From PALSA-693 sp963729695 (lineage in GTDB: Bacteria > Actinomycetota > Acidimicrobiia > Acidimicrobiales > Palsa-688): 64,000 nucleotides of DNA. Below the pieces are notes generated by a model that saw nothing but the letters and a program-made list of their open reading frames with translations, was not told the DNA's origin and searched no databases. This document shows, in pieces, positions 24,690-33,395 of the stretch. The stretch covers positions 186,001 through 250,000 of the forward strand of contig CAVSOT010000009.1 in the NCBI GenBank assembly GCA_963729695.1, written 5' to 3'. Numbering within the stretch: position 1 is the first letter of the stretch; each line of letters opens with the position of its first letter. Made by a program: the position numbers and the translations under genes.

Positions 24690-24871
24690 GGCGAGTGGGG
24701 CGCTCCTCGGGGTGCGCTCTGCCGTCGGCGGGCGTTCCCGAGGGGAGGCTCTGGGAGCCCCGGTAGGGAGGGTTCCCTATTGTCACGCGGCTTGATGCTC
24801 CTTACCGTTCTGTTCGAGAGCGCACCAATCGCACCAGGTCGTCGCCAGGGCAGAAGGGAAACCGAACAGCG

Positions 24872-25519
24872 ATGCGCAAGATCCGAATTGGAGCCAACCG
24901 AACCGGACAGAGACGCCTGCGAGCCGGCGTGGCCGTGATGGCGGTCGCCGTCGCGGGAGCTGCGGCCTTCCTCGTCCTGCACGGGAACTCGCCCGCTGCG
25001 GCCACGGCCGGCGTGAAGACCACGTCGGCTTCGACCAGCCCGCCGTCCACCTCGGCACCTCCTACGACCGCGCGGACTGCGAGTGTCGCCCCGCCAGCGG
25101 GGAGCCTGACCACGCCGTCGACGAGTCTCACCTCGACGCCCCCGGCCAGCCCGCCGGTCCGGACTCCCGCACCTACCGATCCGCCGACGACGGTACCCGC
25201 GTCGCCTCATTTCGACACCCCGCAAGCGGCGATGACCTACCTGGCGGCGGCGTGGAACAGCGGCAACACGGTGGCCCTTGACTACGTCACCACGCCCGCC
25301 GGGCGGGCCGGCCTGGTGGCGATGCGCGCCGAAGCGGTGGATCTCCGGCTCGACCACTGCACGGAGCGTCCGCAAGGCGACTACCTCTGCTACCTCGATC
25401 ACGGCAACCCGACCCCACCGAATGGTGCTCCCCAGGGGAACTCGCTTCCCATGGTCGTCCTGGCCGCCCCGGCCGAAACGCCCGGCTGGTACATGACCGT
25501 GTTCGTCTCGTGCGACTAG
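24872..25519 (+). CDS. membrane-anchored or secreted hypothetical protein
   Basis: 215 residues with a basic N-terminus and one hydrophobic helix (about 18-38, VAVMAVAVAGAAAFLVL). A ~70-residue Ser/Thr/Pro linker typical of wall-spanning spacers follows. The compact C-terminal domain (FDTPQAAMTYLAAAWNSGN through WYMTVFVSCD) holds three cysteines, two of which could pair outside the cell. AGAAGGGAAA precedes the ATG. The domain recalls NTF2-like lipoprotein folds but I do not recognise it firmly. Confidence 0.72.
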   Translation: MRKIRIGANRTGQRRLRAGVAVMAVAVAGAAAFLVLHGNSPAAATAGVKTTSASTSPPSTSAPPTTARTASVAPPAGSLTTPSTSLTSTPPASPPVRTPAPTDPPTTVPASPHFDTPQAAMTYLAAAWNSGNTVALDYVTTPAGRAGLVAMRAEAVDLRLDHCTERPQGDYLCYLDHGNPTPPNGAPQGNSLPMVVLAAPAETPGWYMTVFVSCD

Positions 25520-25555
25520 ACAGACCGGCTCGTTGGTTTGGCGGGTCCAGGTCAC

Positions 25556-25591
25556 GTTGGCGCTGCCTCTTTCCCCCTGGGCAGCGCCAAC
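25556..25591 (+). terminator. terminator-like hairpin
   Basis: GTTGGCGCTGCC at 25556-25567 pairs perfectly with GGCAGCGCCAAC at 25580-25591 around a 12-nt loop. It begins 37 bp after the stop of the preceding gene. There is no T-run, so it may be a T-less actinobacterial terminator or an RNA-stabilising hairpin. Confidence 0.5.
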
Positions 25592-25676
25592 GCTGGCCTC
25601 GGATCTGACACCCCCGGGCTGACCAAAGGTCACCCGCCTGGGTAGAAGGCTGAGTAGCCGACAGCAGGAGCAGACC

Positions 25677-26474
25677 CTGACGATCTACGTGGGAACCTCG
25701 GGCTGGCATTATGCCGAGTGGCGGGGACTCTTCTATCCCTCGCGGGGATCACCGTCGCGGTGGCTGGAGATCTACGGCGAGCGGTTCGCGACCGTGGAGA
25801 TCAACGCCACGTTCTACAGGTTGACGAGTGAAGCCACGTTGCGCGCCTGGCGCGACGCGGTGCCCGACGACTTCGTGTTCGCGGTGAAGGCGAGCCGATA
25901 TCTCACCCACGTTCGGCGCCTTTCCGACCCCAAGGGGCCGGTGGAATTGCTGTTGCAACGAACGGAGGTTCTCGGATCGAAGCGCGGCCCCATTCTCCTG
26001 CAGTTGCCGCCGGATTTCCCCATCAACCTCGACCGCCTCGACGAGACCCTGGCCGCGTTCGGCTCCAGCTGTCACGTCGCGGTGGAGCTCCGCCACCCCA
26101 GCTGGGACACCAACGGAACGCGGGCCCTTCTCCAACGGCACCGGGCCGCCCTGTGTTTGACCGACCGTCGCGGGCTGACCAGTCCGGCGTGGCCGACGGC
26201 TCCGTTCGGTTACGTGCGCTTCCACGCAGGCCGCGCCCAGCCTGCGCCCTGCTACGGCCGCGCCGCCCTCCACACGTGGGCCTCCCGGCTGGCGTCGCTG
26301 TGGCCGGCCGACTCCAAGGTCTACGCCTATTTCAACAACGACCAACGGGGATGCGCGCCTCGCGATGCCCACCAGCTGGCCTTGGCCTGCTCCCAGACCG
26401 GGCTGGCTCCCACTCGTTCGCAGATCCCTCGCCGAGCCGATAGCGAGCGACAAACGGTGGATGGTCCGGTCTAG
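25677..26474 (+). CDS. DUF72 family protein, probable CTG start
   Basis: 265 residues if started at CTG 25677, which is spaced 6 nt from AGGAG (25666-25670) and restores the conserved TIYVGTSGWHY opening. The first canonical start, GTG 25689, is 18 nt from that site and cuts into the first strand. The TIM-barrel motifs SGWHYAEWRGLFYPS, VEINATFYRLT, FAVKASRYLTH, FQLPPxF-like LLQLPPDF, VELRHPSW and VYAYFNND are all present. DUF72 proteins have no established activity. A hairpin separates it from the upstream gene. Confidence 0.9.
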   Translation: MTIYVGTSGWHYAEWRGLFYPSRGSPSRWLEIYGERFATVEINATFYRLTSEATLRAWRDAVPDDFVFAVKASRYLTHVRRLSDPKGPVELLLQRTEVLGSKRGPILLQLPPDFPINLDRLDETLAAFGSSCHVAVELRHPSWDTNGTRALLQRHRAALCLTDRRGLTSPAWPTAPFGYVRFHAGRAQPAPCYGRAALHTWASRLASLWPADSKVYAYFNNDQRGCAPRDAHQLALACSQTGLAPTRSQIPRRADSERQTVDGPV

Positions 26475-26785
26475 GGGGGTAGAGCCCGGCGACCCGCGCC
26501 CTACCCCACGTCGGGTGGCGCCCGGGCGCGTCAGGCGTTGGTGTAGACGTCCGCCCCGAAGGCCTTGACCTGAGGCATGGCGGCATCGCCGAGATGTGAC
26601 AGGCCGCCCATGCGCAGCACCAGCGAGTCCGGCGAATGCCATCAGCGCCACCGCCCAGCGGTGCTACCCGCCGGTAGCCGTCACGTGTCCGCGAGATGTC
26701 GGTCAAAGACAGTCTGAGTGAAATCTGCCGACTGCTTCTCGCAGAGGATCAGATCACGGCCCCTACCCGCGTCCGGCGCCCGGTA
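26475..26785. other. 311-bp spacer with possible gene remnant
   Basis: On the minus strand, near 26530-26650, the frame LRMGGLSHLGDAAMPQVK ends in VYTNA and a stop at about 26530. It looks like the C-terminal end of a protein but has no start or upstream part, and I cannot name it. No other coding or regulatory signal is seen. Confidence 0.35.
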
Positions 26786-27607
26786 TCACTCGGGTCGGGT
26801 TTGGAAGACCGGCCAGCACACCTCTGTGCCCAGGGCGTCCGGGTCGGCCTCGTCGAGCGGGCTGACCACGTAGTGCTCCCGGATGGGGCCTTCCACGCCG
26901 ATCGCCTGCTCGGCGACGTGCGTGCCGAGGGCCCCGTAGGTTCGGTCCAGTTGCTCGTAGGAACCCTGGTGCCACATGATCGCCAGCTCGACGGGAGGTA
27001 GCGTCTCGACGTGCACCCGGCCGGAGGCCTCGGCCTGGCCGGTGACGGGCACGAAGGCCACCATTTCCCCAACCTCGAGCTCGAACATCTCGTTCGGGTA
27101 GAGGCAGCCATCCGGCCCGACCCGCTCCACTCCTGGCTGGTGAGCCGCCCCCCGCAGCTCCCTGAAGGCCCCGGTCCACCAGGGCTCCATGTCGGCCGCG
27201 GTTACGACCTCTCTGATGGCGAGAACGGTCTGAGCGGGCCGCGAGCGGTATTCGACCGCACCAGTGGCCATGGGCGCTTCCAGTACCGCTCGCAGCGAGG
27301 CCACGGTCGCTTGGGTCTGGGCCAGCTGCCCCTCCATCCGCTCGAGGTGGGCCACGATCACCTGGTTGCGCGTCGTGACGTCCGCGGCGTCGAGGACCGA
27401 CTTGACCTCCTCCACCGGCATGCCCAGGTCCCGGAAGCGCCGAATGACCTGGGCCACGGGAACCTGACTGGCGTCGTAGCGCCGGTAGCCGCTCGACCGG
27501 TCCACCGCCGCCGGCTCCAAGAGCCCCACATCGTGGTAATGGCGCAGCGCCTTCACGCTGAGGTGCGTCATCCGCGAGAAGTCCCCGATGGTCAGCAAGA
27601 CGCTCAT
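26786..27607 (-). CDS. MerR-family regulator with GyrI-like effector domain
   Basis: 273 residues. The N-terminal winged helix has LLTIGDFSRMTHLSVKALRHY, GLLEPAAVDRSSGYRRYDAS and VIRRFRDLGMPVEEVKSVL, followed by a dimerisation coil. The C-terminal half (about 125-273) is a GyrI-like/AraC-effector-binding domain ending in GPIREHYVVSPLD. This is the BmrR/TipA layout for sensing cationic or aromatic compounds. Its ATG overlaps the stop of the upstream MFS gene by 4 bp, so it presumably regulates that pump. Confidence 0.92.
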   Translation of the reverse strand: MSVLLTIGDFSRMTHLSVKALRHYHDVGLLEPAAVDRSSGYRRYDASQVPVAQVIRRFRDLGMPVEEVKSVLDAADVTTRNQVIVAHLERMEGQLAQTQATVASLRAVLEAPMATGAVEYRSRPAQTVLAIREVVTAADMEPWWTGAFRELRGAAHQPGVERVGPDGCLYPNEMFELEVGEMVAFVPVTGQAEASGRVHVETLPPVELAIMWHQGSYEQLDRTYGALGTHVAEQAIGVEGPIREHYVVSPLDEADPDALGTEVCWPVFQTRPE

Positions 27608-29103
27608 TGGTCGCCTCCTCTCGAGATCGCCGGCAGCATACGACTGAGCGCGGCCACGCCGACGAGGAGCACCCCCAACTCCATCACGCTCAGGCCAAAG
27701 GCGTGGGCATAGCCCCGGTGGAGAGCCCCGAAGTAGATCACGCCGGTGACGGCCACCCCGACCGAGTTGCCGACCTGCTGCATGGTGGAAAGGGCGCCCG
27801 AGACCGCCCCCGCCGTCTGAGGTTGCACGCTGGCCAGAACGGTTGTCGTCAGGGGGGCGATGCACAGTCCCATGCCGGCGCCCACCAGGAGCAGCCCCGG
27901 AACCAGGCCGGCAATGCTGCCGTGGGCGCCGTCCGCCCGGACTGCGATGAAGAGCAAGGCCTGCCCGGCGGCCAGCGTCAACGCACCGACACCGATCAGG
28001 GTCCGCCCAAAGCGCCCGGTCAGCGCGGGAGCCCGCAGGGAGGCCACCAGGTAGGCCCCGGCCAGGATCGTGAACACCAGGCCGGCGTCGAGGGGATCGA
28101 GCCCTTGGCCCTGCTGTAGGTACAGGGCCAGTACCAGAAAGAAGGCCGCTTGCCCGCACCACAGACCGAACTGCGTGACGAGCCCGGCGGTCAGCGTCCG
28201 GTCCCGGAAAAGAGTGGGGTTGAGCAGGGGCGATCCACCCCTTCGTCCCAAGCGGCCCTGGTGCACGCCGAAGATCCCGAGCAGAACCGGCCCGGCTGCC
28301 AGGCTCATCCACGTCCATGCCGGCCACCCCAGCTGCCGGCCTTCGACGAGGGGCAGCACCACGGCCGTCAGGCCGGCGGTCAGGATGACGGTCCCGGTCA
28401 GGTCGATCCGGCCACCGGCGGCGCCCCGGGACTCGGGGATGCCGCGTCCGCTGAGACACAGGGCGCCGATCCCGATGGGCACGTTGATCAGAAAGACGCT
28501 GCGCCATCCCAGCCCCAGCACGTCCGATTGGATCAGTAAGCCACCGATCAGCTGTCCGCTCACCGCGGCCAAGCCGAGGATCACGCCGTAGATGCTGATG
28601 GCGCGGGACCGGGCGGGACCGGTGAAGACGACCCCGATGATCGACAGTACGTTCGGGGCGATCAGCGCGCCCGCGGCGCCCTGGAGCAACCGGAAGGCCA
28701 CGAGGACGCCGGGACCGGTGGCCAGACCGCACCCGGCCGATGCCACCACGAAGAGGGCCAAGCCGGTCGCGAAGACGCGTCGCCTGCCGATCTGGTCACC
28801 GAGGCGGCCCGCCGTGATGAGCAGGGTGGAGAACGTCAGCCCGTAGCCGGCAACGACCCATTCCAGGGCCGTGGGCCCGGCATGAAGGCGGTCCTGCATC
28901 GACGGGAGGGCGACGTTGACGATGAAGAAGTCCAGGACGATCATGAACGTCCCGGTCAGAATGAGCGCCAGGGCCAGCCAGGGGTTCGGGCCAGGCGTAG
29001 GCGGGCTCGGCGTTCTCGCCGTGTTCTGCGGGCGCGGCGGCGGGTCCCCGGCAGTTGCGGCCGGTGTTCGGGCGGGGGTCTGGATCCGGGTGGAGCTGAG
29101 CAT
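27604..29103 (-). CDS. DHA2-family MFS drug exporter
   Basis: 499 residues from ATG 29103. A Pro-rich cytosolic N-terminus precedes 14 hydrophobic segments. Helix 1 carries FMIVLDFFIVNVALPSMQ and loop 2-3 carries GRLGDQIGRRRVF. Motif C (helix 5) has GLAAVSGQLIGGLL. It should export a drug or metabolite against protons and is coupled (ATGA overlap) to the MerR regulator. Divergent from the DGPF-domain gene. Confidence 0.93.
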   Translation of the reverse strand: MLSSTRIQTPARTPAATAGDPPPRPQNTARTPSPPTPGPNPWLALALILTGTFMIVLDFFIVNVALPSMQDRLHAGPTALEWVVAGYGLTFSTLLITAGRLGDQIGRRRVFATGLALFVVASAGCGLATGPGVLVAFRLLQGAAGALIAPNVLSIIGVVFTGPARSRAISIYGVILGLAAVSGQLIGGLLIQSDVLGLGWRSVFLINVPIGIGALCLSGRGIPESRGAAGGRIDLTGTVILTAGLTAVVLPLVEGRQLGWPAWTWMSLAAGPVLLGIFGVHQGRLGRRGGSPLLNPTLFRDRTLTAGLVTQFGLWCGQAAFFLVLALYLQQGQGLDPLDAGLVFTILAGAYLVASLRAPALTGRFGRTLIGVGALTLAAGQALLFIAVRADGAHGSIAGLVPGLLLVGAGMGLCIAPLTTTVLASVQPQTAGAVSGALSTMQQVGNSVGVAVTGVIYFGALHRGYAHAFGLSVMELGVLLVGVAALSRMLPAISRGGDQ

Positions 29104-29235
29104 GTGATCCACCCTCGGCCCTCCCGTAACTGGAGAGTCAAGACGAAAAATTCTGCGCCGCAGCTGTCGATCCGGCGCCGGGCCGTTCGTCGTCCTGGGT
29201 GACAACCACGTCGAAACGTGGCAACAGGAGGAACT

Positions 29236-29583
29236 ATGAGATACATGTTGTTGGTCGGAGCTGACGAGCAGGCGGACGCGCTGCGTTCCGCCGAGGAGGG
29301 CGTCGCCATCTTTGCCAAGTACGGTGAATGGATGAACGAGATGGGCGAGCGGGGGGTGCTGCAAGGTGGTGAGCGTCTGCGCCCGTCGAGCGACGCCACC
29401 AGCGTGCGGGTCCGTGGGGGCGAAACCCTTACGTCGGACGGCCCCTTCGTCGAGACCAAGGAGCAGATCGGCGGGTACTTCGTCGTTGACTGCAAGGACC
29501 TCGACGAGGCCATCGAGATCTCGGCCCAGCTTCCCGCGGCAGCCAGCTCGGTAATCGAGGTGAGGCCGATCTGGGAGATGTAG
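29236..29583 (+). CDS. YCII-related DGPF-domain protein
   Basis: 115 residues from ATG 29236 with CAGGAGGAACT upstream. It begins MRYMLLVGADEQ and holds the hallmark TSDGPFVETKEQIGGYFVVDC, then LPAAASSVIEVRPIWEM. These small ferredoxin-like-fold proteins are commonly encoded beside ECF sigma factors with a TPR tail, as here, and are thought to act with them. Activity unknown. Confidence 0.93.
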   Translation: MRYMLLVGADEQADALRSAEEGVAIFAKYGEWMNEMGERGVLQGGERLRPSSDATSVRVRGGETLTSDGPFVETKEQIGGYFVVDCKDLDEAIEISAQLPAAASSVIEVRPIWEM

Positions 29584-29609
29584 CCGCTCCCGATGGCGCC
29601 GGCCCACCA

Positions 29610-30968
29610 CTGGCATCTGAGGGCGCCGTCAAGGAGGCAGTCGCGGCGGCGTTCCGAGACGAATGGGCTCGGATCGTCGCCGCGCTCATCCGGATGACCG
29701 GCGATTGGGACGCGGCCGAGGACGCCGCCCAGGACGCCTTCGGGCGGGCCCTCGCCAGCTGGCCCCGCCAGGGAATTCCCCGCCGCCCCGGAGCCTGGCT
29801 GACCACGGTGGCCCGCAACCAGGCCATAGACCGTCTCCGCCGCCGCGCCGTCGGCGCTGCCAAGTTGGAGGAGGTCGCCACGTCCAGGGCCCGCCCCGGT
29901 CTGGATCATCAGGGGTGGGCATCGGATGACGAGCCCGCGGGCTGGTCAGGCCTCCCGTCCGCGCCCGTCCCCCAACGCAACGGGGGTGGAGGCGGAGGCG
30001 GCGGATCGGTCGGTGACGATCCGAGCGGCGTCGACGACGACCGGCTCGGGCTGATGTTCACCTGCTGCCACCCGGCTCTCTCCCTCGACGCCCAGGTAGC
30101 CTTGACGCTGCGCACGCTCGCCGGCCTGACCACCCTGGAGATCGCCCACGCCTTCCTCGTCAGCGAGGCCACCATGGCGCAACGGCTGGTTCGGGCCAAA
30201 CGAAAGATCCGTCATGCTGGTATCCCGTTTCGGGTACCGCCGGCCCATCTTTTGCCGGAGCGGACCGCCGCCGTGCTCGCCGTGCTGTACCTGCTGTTCA
30301 ACGAGGGCTACAGCGCGTCGGGAGGCAGTGAGCTGGTCCGGGCCGGGTTGTGCGTGGAGGCGGTCCGGCTGGCCCGGACGCTGACGGAGCTGATGCCCGA
30401 CGAGCCCGAGGCCCTGGGGCTGCTGTCGCTGCTGCTCCTGCACGAGTCGCGGCGGATGGCGCGGGTGGATGGCAACGGTGACCTGGTACCCCTGGAGCAG
30501 CAGGACCGGAGTCGTTGGGATCGCCAAGCCATCGACGAGGGTCTGGGGTTGCTCGATCGGGCGATGCGACGACGGCAGCCCGGGCCGTATCAGGTGCAGG
30601 CGGCCATTGCGGCCTGTCATGCCGAGTCCCCGGCGCCCGCCATGACCGACTGGCCGCAAATCGCCGCCCTGTATCGCCAGCTGGCCCGGATGACCCCATC
30701 GCCTGTGGTCGAGCTGAATCTGGCGGTGGCGGTCGCCATGGCGGATGGCCCCGAGGCGGGACTCGACCGGCTCCTTGCCTTGGAGGCCTCGGGCGCCCTC
30801 GCCGGGTACCACCTGCTGGCCGCCACCCGAGCCGATCTGTTGCGTCGGCTCGGACGGCGGGACGAAGCCGCCGCCGCCTACCGGGACGCCATGGCCCTGA
30901 CAGGCAGCGAGGCCGAGCGTCGGTACCTGGCCCGTCGGCTGGCCGAGGTGGGCGATCCCGCCGGCTAG
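29610..30968 (+). CDS. ECF RNA polymerase sigma factor with C-terminal TPR-like domain (ECF42 type)
   Basis: Sigma region 2 is MTGDWDAAEDAAQDAF through PGAWLTTVARNQAIDRLRRR; region 4 is ALTLRTLAGLTTLEIAHAFL, then ATMAQRLVRAKRKIR. About 210 helical TPR-like residues follow, containing LFNEGYSASGG and ELNLAVAVAMADGPEAGL. The linker between 2 and 4 holds a run of eight glycines. In-frame homologous residues (AVAAAFRDEWARIVAALIR) precede the first ATG (29694), yet no ATG, GTG or TTG lies upstream. CTG 29610 or an indel must explain the start. It follows the DGPF gene by 26 bp. Confidence 0.85.
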   Translation: MASEGAVKEAVAAAFRDEWARIVAALIRMTGDWDAAEDAAQDAFGRALASWPRQGIPRRPGAWLTTVARNQAIDRLRRRAVGAAKLEEVATSRARPGLDHQGWASDDEPAGWSGLPSAPVPQRNGGGGGGGGSVGDDPSGVDDDRLGLMFTCCHPALSLDAQVALTLRTLAGLTTLEIAHAFLVSEATMAQRLVRAKRKIRHAGIPFRVPPAHLLPERTAAVLAVLYLLFNEGYSASGGSELVRAGLCVEAVRLARTLTELMPDEPEALGLLSLLLLHESRRMARVDGNGDLVPLEQQDRSRWDRQAIDEGLGLLDRAMRRRQPGPYQVQAAIAACHAESPAPAMTDWPQIAALYRQLARMTPSPVVELNLAVAVAMADGPEAGLDRLLALEASGALAGYHLLAATRADLLRRLGRRDEAAAAYRDAMALTGSEAERRYLARRLAEVGDPAG

Positions 30969-31042
30969 ACCCTCCAGGTCGGGGTCGCCGGGCCCACCGC
31001 GCCCTGCAGGTGCACCGGAAGTGGAGGCCGGGTGCCACGTCG

Positions 31043-31048
31043 TACCCT
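31043..31048 (+). promoter_or_regulatory. -10 box TACCCT, leaderless start
   Basis: TACCCT is followed by 6 bases and ATG 31055, with no Shine-Dalgarno between. Confidence 0.48.
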
Positions 31049-31054
31049 GGTCGC

Positions 31055-31381
31055 ATGCTCGTCGTGTTGTTCTTGATCCTGGTCGCCTTGTTCATTGTCC
31101 TGCCGGTGGTCGGCCTGGCGTTTTGGGCGTTCTGGTCGATCATTCTCGTGGGGCTGATCGTCGGTGCTCTGGGCCGTCTACTCGTACCGGGGCCACAGCC
31201 GATCGGGCTCCTCGCTACCTTGATGGCGGGCCTGTGCGGGAGCATCGTCGGGGGATTCCTCGGCCAGCACGTGTTGGGGGTCGGCCATTTCGCCACCGTT
31301 CTGATCGAAATCGGGCTGGCTGCACTGGTCGTGGCCGCCTTGACCCCTCTGCTGGGTCGCCGGGTGTCGCGGCACCCGTGA
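31055..31381 (+). CDS. GlsB/YeaQ/YmgE family small membrane protein
   Basis: 108 residues, mostly hydrophobic, with three to four helices. The family pattern is VGLIVGALGRLLVPGPQPIGLLATLMAGLCGSIVGGFLG, and the C-terminus is basic (RRVSRHP). These transglycosylase-associated proteins are small stress-linked membrane proteins of unknown mechanism. It is preceded by an unrelated hydrophobic N-terminus (LVVLFLILVALFIVLPVVG). Confidence 0.85.
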   Translation: MLVVLFLILVALFIVLPVVGLAFWAFWSIILVGLIVGALGRLLVPGPQPIGLLATLMAGLCGSIVGGFLGQHVLGVGHFATVLIEIGLAALVVAALTPLLGRRVSRHP

Positions 31382-31400
31382 CTGACCAAGGGCCCTCGCC

Positions 31401-31775
31401 TCAGAAGGTGGCGATACCTGCCGACGCGGCGATGGCCCGAGCCTGGGCCTCCACGTCCACGTCCGCCGGTAGCGAAACGACCAGCCGTTGCCAGCGCGGC
31501 GGCCCGTTGAGGTCCACCTGGACGGCTCGTTGCTGGCGGTGCACGGCGACGAAGTCGTACCCACCGGCGTGACGGCGAGTGCCCAGGACCGCCAGGCCCG
31601 GAATCCCCGTCCCGGCCATCCGCCATCCCCGTAGGTCGGCCAGCGGCGCGTCCGATACCTTCACCCGCTGCACGGAGGAAAGCGGGACTCGGACGTTGTT
31701 GTGGAAGGCCCAGAACTTCTCTCCCCCGCTCAGACGCACGACCAGCTCGTCGCCTTCCACCACCAGGTGCGCCAC
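31401..31775 (-). CDS. conserved hypothetical protein
   Basis: 124 residues from GTG 31775, preferred because TATGCT (31787-31782) lies exactly 6 bases upstream; ATG 31808 would add 11 residues. The protein is beta-rich (LVVEGDELVVRLSGGEKFWAF, VRVPLSSVQRVKVSDAPL) with a conserved-looking YDFVAVHRQQRAVQVDL and a C-terminal helix, suggesting a PH-like barrel. No catalytic motif. Function unknown; divergent from a ThDP enzyme gene with overlapping promoters. Confidence 0.68.
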   Translation of the reverse strand: MAHLVVEGDELVVRLSGGEKFWAFHNNVRVPLSSVQRVKVSDAPLADLRGWRMAGTGIPGLAVLGTRRHAGGYDFVAVHRQQRAVQVDLNGPPRWQRLVVSLPADVDVEAQARAIAASAGIATF

Positions 31776-31779
31776 CCGG

Positions 31780-31787
31780 TAAGCATA
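31780..31787. promoter_or_regulatory. overlapping divergent -10 boxes
   Basis: The 8 bases TAAGCATA read TAAGCA rightward (9 bases before ATG 31794) and TATGCT leftward (6 bases before GTG 31775). Both genes could start leaderless from one shared box, so only one polymerase could use it at a time. Confidence 0.45.
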
Positions 31788-31793
31788 AGGGCC

Positions 31794-33371
31794 ATGAATG
31801 GCGCTCATTCGCTCGTGGCCACCCTCACCGCCTGTGACGTGACGACGTGCTTTGCCAACCCGGGCACGTCCGAGATGCATTTCGTGGCGGCCCTCGACTC
31901 GACCCCGGAGATGAAGGGAATTCTCTGTCTGTTCGAAGGGGTGGCCACCGGCGCGGCGGACGGGTACGGGCGCATGCGGGAACGTCCCGCGGCCACGCTC
32001 TTGCACCTGGGTCCGGGCCTGGCCAACGGTTTGGCCAACCTGCACAATGCCCGCCGGGCCCGGACCCCGATCGTGAATGTGGTCGGCGATCACGCCACCT
32101 ACCACAAACGCTTCGACGCGCCCCTCGAGTCGGATGTCGACGCCCTGGCGCGCAGCGTTTCCAAATGGGTTCGCCGCCCGGCCCGCCCCGAGGACGTCGG
32201 CATCGACGCGGCCGAGGCCGTTGCCGTCGCCCAGGCTGCTGGCGGCGGCGTGGCCACCCTGCTGCTCCCGGCCGATGTCAGTTGGGGAAAAGAGGGGGTG
32301 GTGGCGGCTCCCCATCCCCTCCCCCCGACGAACCGGTTGTCTGACGAGTCCGTCAGCGCGGTGGCTGCATCCCTCAACGGGGACGCACCGGCCGTGTTGC
32401 TCCTCGGCGGCGCCGGTCTGCGCACCCCGGCCTTGCGGGCAGCGGCCCGCATCGGCGCCACGTCCGGGGTGAAGGTACTGAGCGAGACGTTCGCAGCCCG
32501 CCTCGAGCGCGGCGCCGGCCGGCCGGCCTTCGAGCGGCTCGCCTACTTCGGCGAGATGGCCCAGGCCCAGCTCGCCGGGGCCAAACACCTGGTCCTCGCC
32601 GGCGCGGCCCACCCGGTGGCGTTCTTCGCCTATCCGGACAAGCCGAGCGACCTCGTTCCGGACGGCTGCCAGGTGCACCTCCTGGCCGGAGCGGGCGACG
32701 ACGTGGCCGCCGCGCTGGAATCGGTGTGCGACCGGCTGGGGGCTCCGACGTGGGAACCTTCCCCGCAGTTCGCCGTCCCGTCCGCACCGACCGCTCCGAA
32801 CGGGCAGTCGGCCGGACCGCTGAGCGCCGACACCATCGGTCACGTCGTCGGCGCCAACCTGCCGGAGGGCGCCGTGCTGGTCGACGAGGCCATTACCGCC
32901 GGCGTGGGGCTGGCGGCCGGGACCGTCGCCGCCCCGCCGCACGACTGGTTGGGCCACACCGGTGGCGCCATCGGTCAGGGCCTTCCACTGGCGACGGGAG
33001 CCGCGGTGGCGAGCCCCGACCGTCGGGTGGTCTGCGTCCAGGCCGACGGCAGCGCCATGTACACCATCCAGGCCCTATGGACCCAGGCCAGGGAAAGCCT
33101 GGATGTGACGACGATCGTCGTCAGCAACCGCTCCTACGGGATCCTGCAGCTCGAAATGCACCGCGTCCAGGCCCAACCTCCCGGCCCGACGGCCGCATCC
33201 CTCCTCGATCTGAGCCGCCCGGCCATCGACACGGTGGCGCTGGCCCGCGGTTTCGGCGTGCCCGCCACTTCGGTCGCAACAGTCGGGGATCTGGATCTGG
33301 CGCTGCGCCGGTCTCTGGCCGAGCCGGGACCGTCGTTGATCGAGGCGGTGCTGCCGGCGTTTGCCGGGTAA
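31794..33371 (+). CDS. ThDP-dependent enzyme (acetolactate synthase large-subunit-like)
   Basis: 525 residues. The N-terminal PYR domain has CFANPGTSEMHFVAAL and the cofactor-activating glutamate in LFEGVATGAADGYGRM. The central domain is poor in FAD-binding features. The C-terminal PP domain has the ThDP/Mg motif QADGSAMYTIQALW ... VVSNRSYG. This profile fits the IlvX-like branch of acetolactate synthase or benzoylformate decarboxylase homologues. No regulatory IlvN subunit or branched-chain genes are near, so a role in valine synthesis is doubtful; the substrate is open. Confidence 0.87.
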   Translation: MNGAHSLVATLTACDVTTCFANPGTSEMHFVAALDSTPEMKGILCLFEGVATGAADGYGRMRERPAATLLHLGPGLANGLANLHNARRARTPIVNVVGDHATYHKRFDAPLESDVDALARSVSKWVRRPARPEDVGIDAAEAVAVAQAAGGGVATLLLPADVSWGKEGVVAAPHPLPPTNRLSDESVSAVAASLNGDAPAVLLLGGAGLRTPALRAAARIGATSGVKVLSETFAARLERGAGRPAFERLAYFGEMAQAQLAGAKHLVLAGAAHPVAFFAYPDKPSDLVPDGCQVHLLAGAGDDVAAALESVCDRLGAPTWEPSPQFAVPSAPTAPNGQSAGPLSADTIGHVVGANLPEGAVLVDEAITAGVGLAAGTVAAPPHDWLGHTGGAIGQGLPLATGAAVASPDRRVVCVQADGSAMYTIQALWTQARESLDVTTIVVSNRSYGILQLEMHRVQAQPPGPTAASLLDLSRPAIDTVALARGFGVPATSVATVGDLDLALRRSLAEPGPSLIEAVLPAFAG

Positions 33372-33395
33372 AGGTCCCTCCGTGCGAAAACCCGT

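Noticed and set aside
27608..28732. Long N-terminal extension of the MerR protein
   Set aside because: It is out-of-frame antisense-like sequence over the MFS gene; ATG 27607 begins the winged helix and overlaps the MFS stop by 4 bp.
29104..29616. N-terminal extension of the second MFS protein
   Set aside because: It runs antisense to the DGPF gene; homology and the Pro-rich N-terminus start at ATG 29103.
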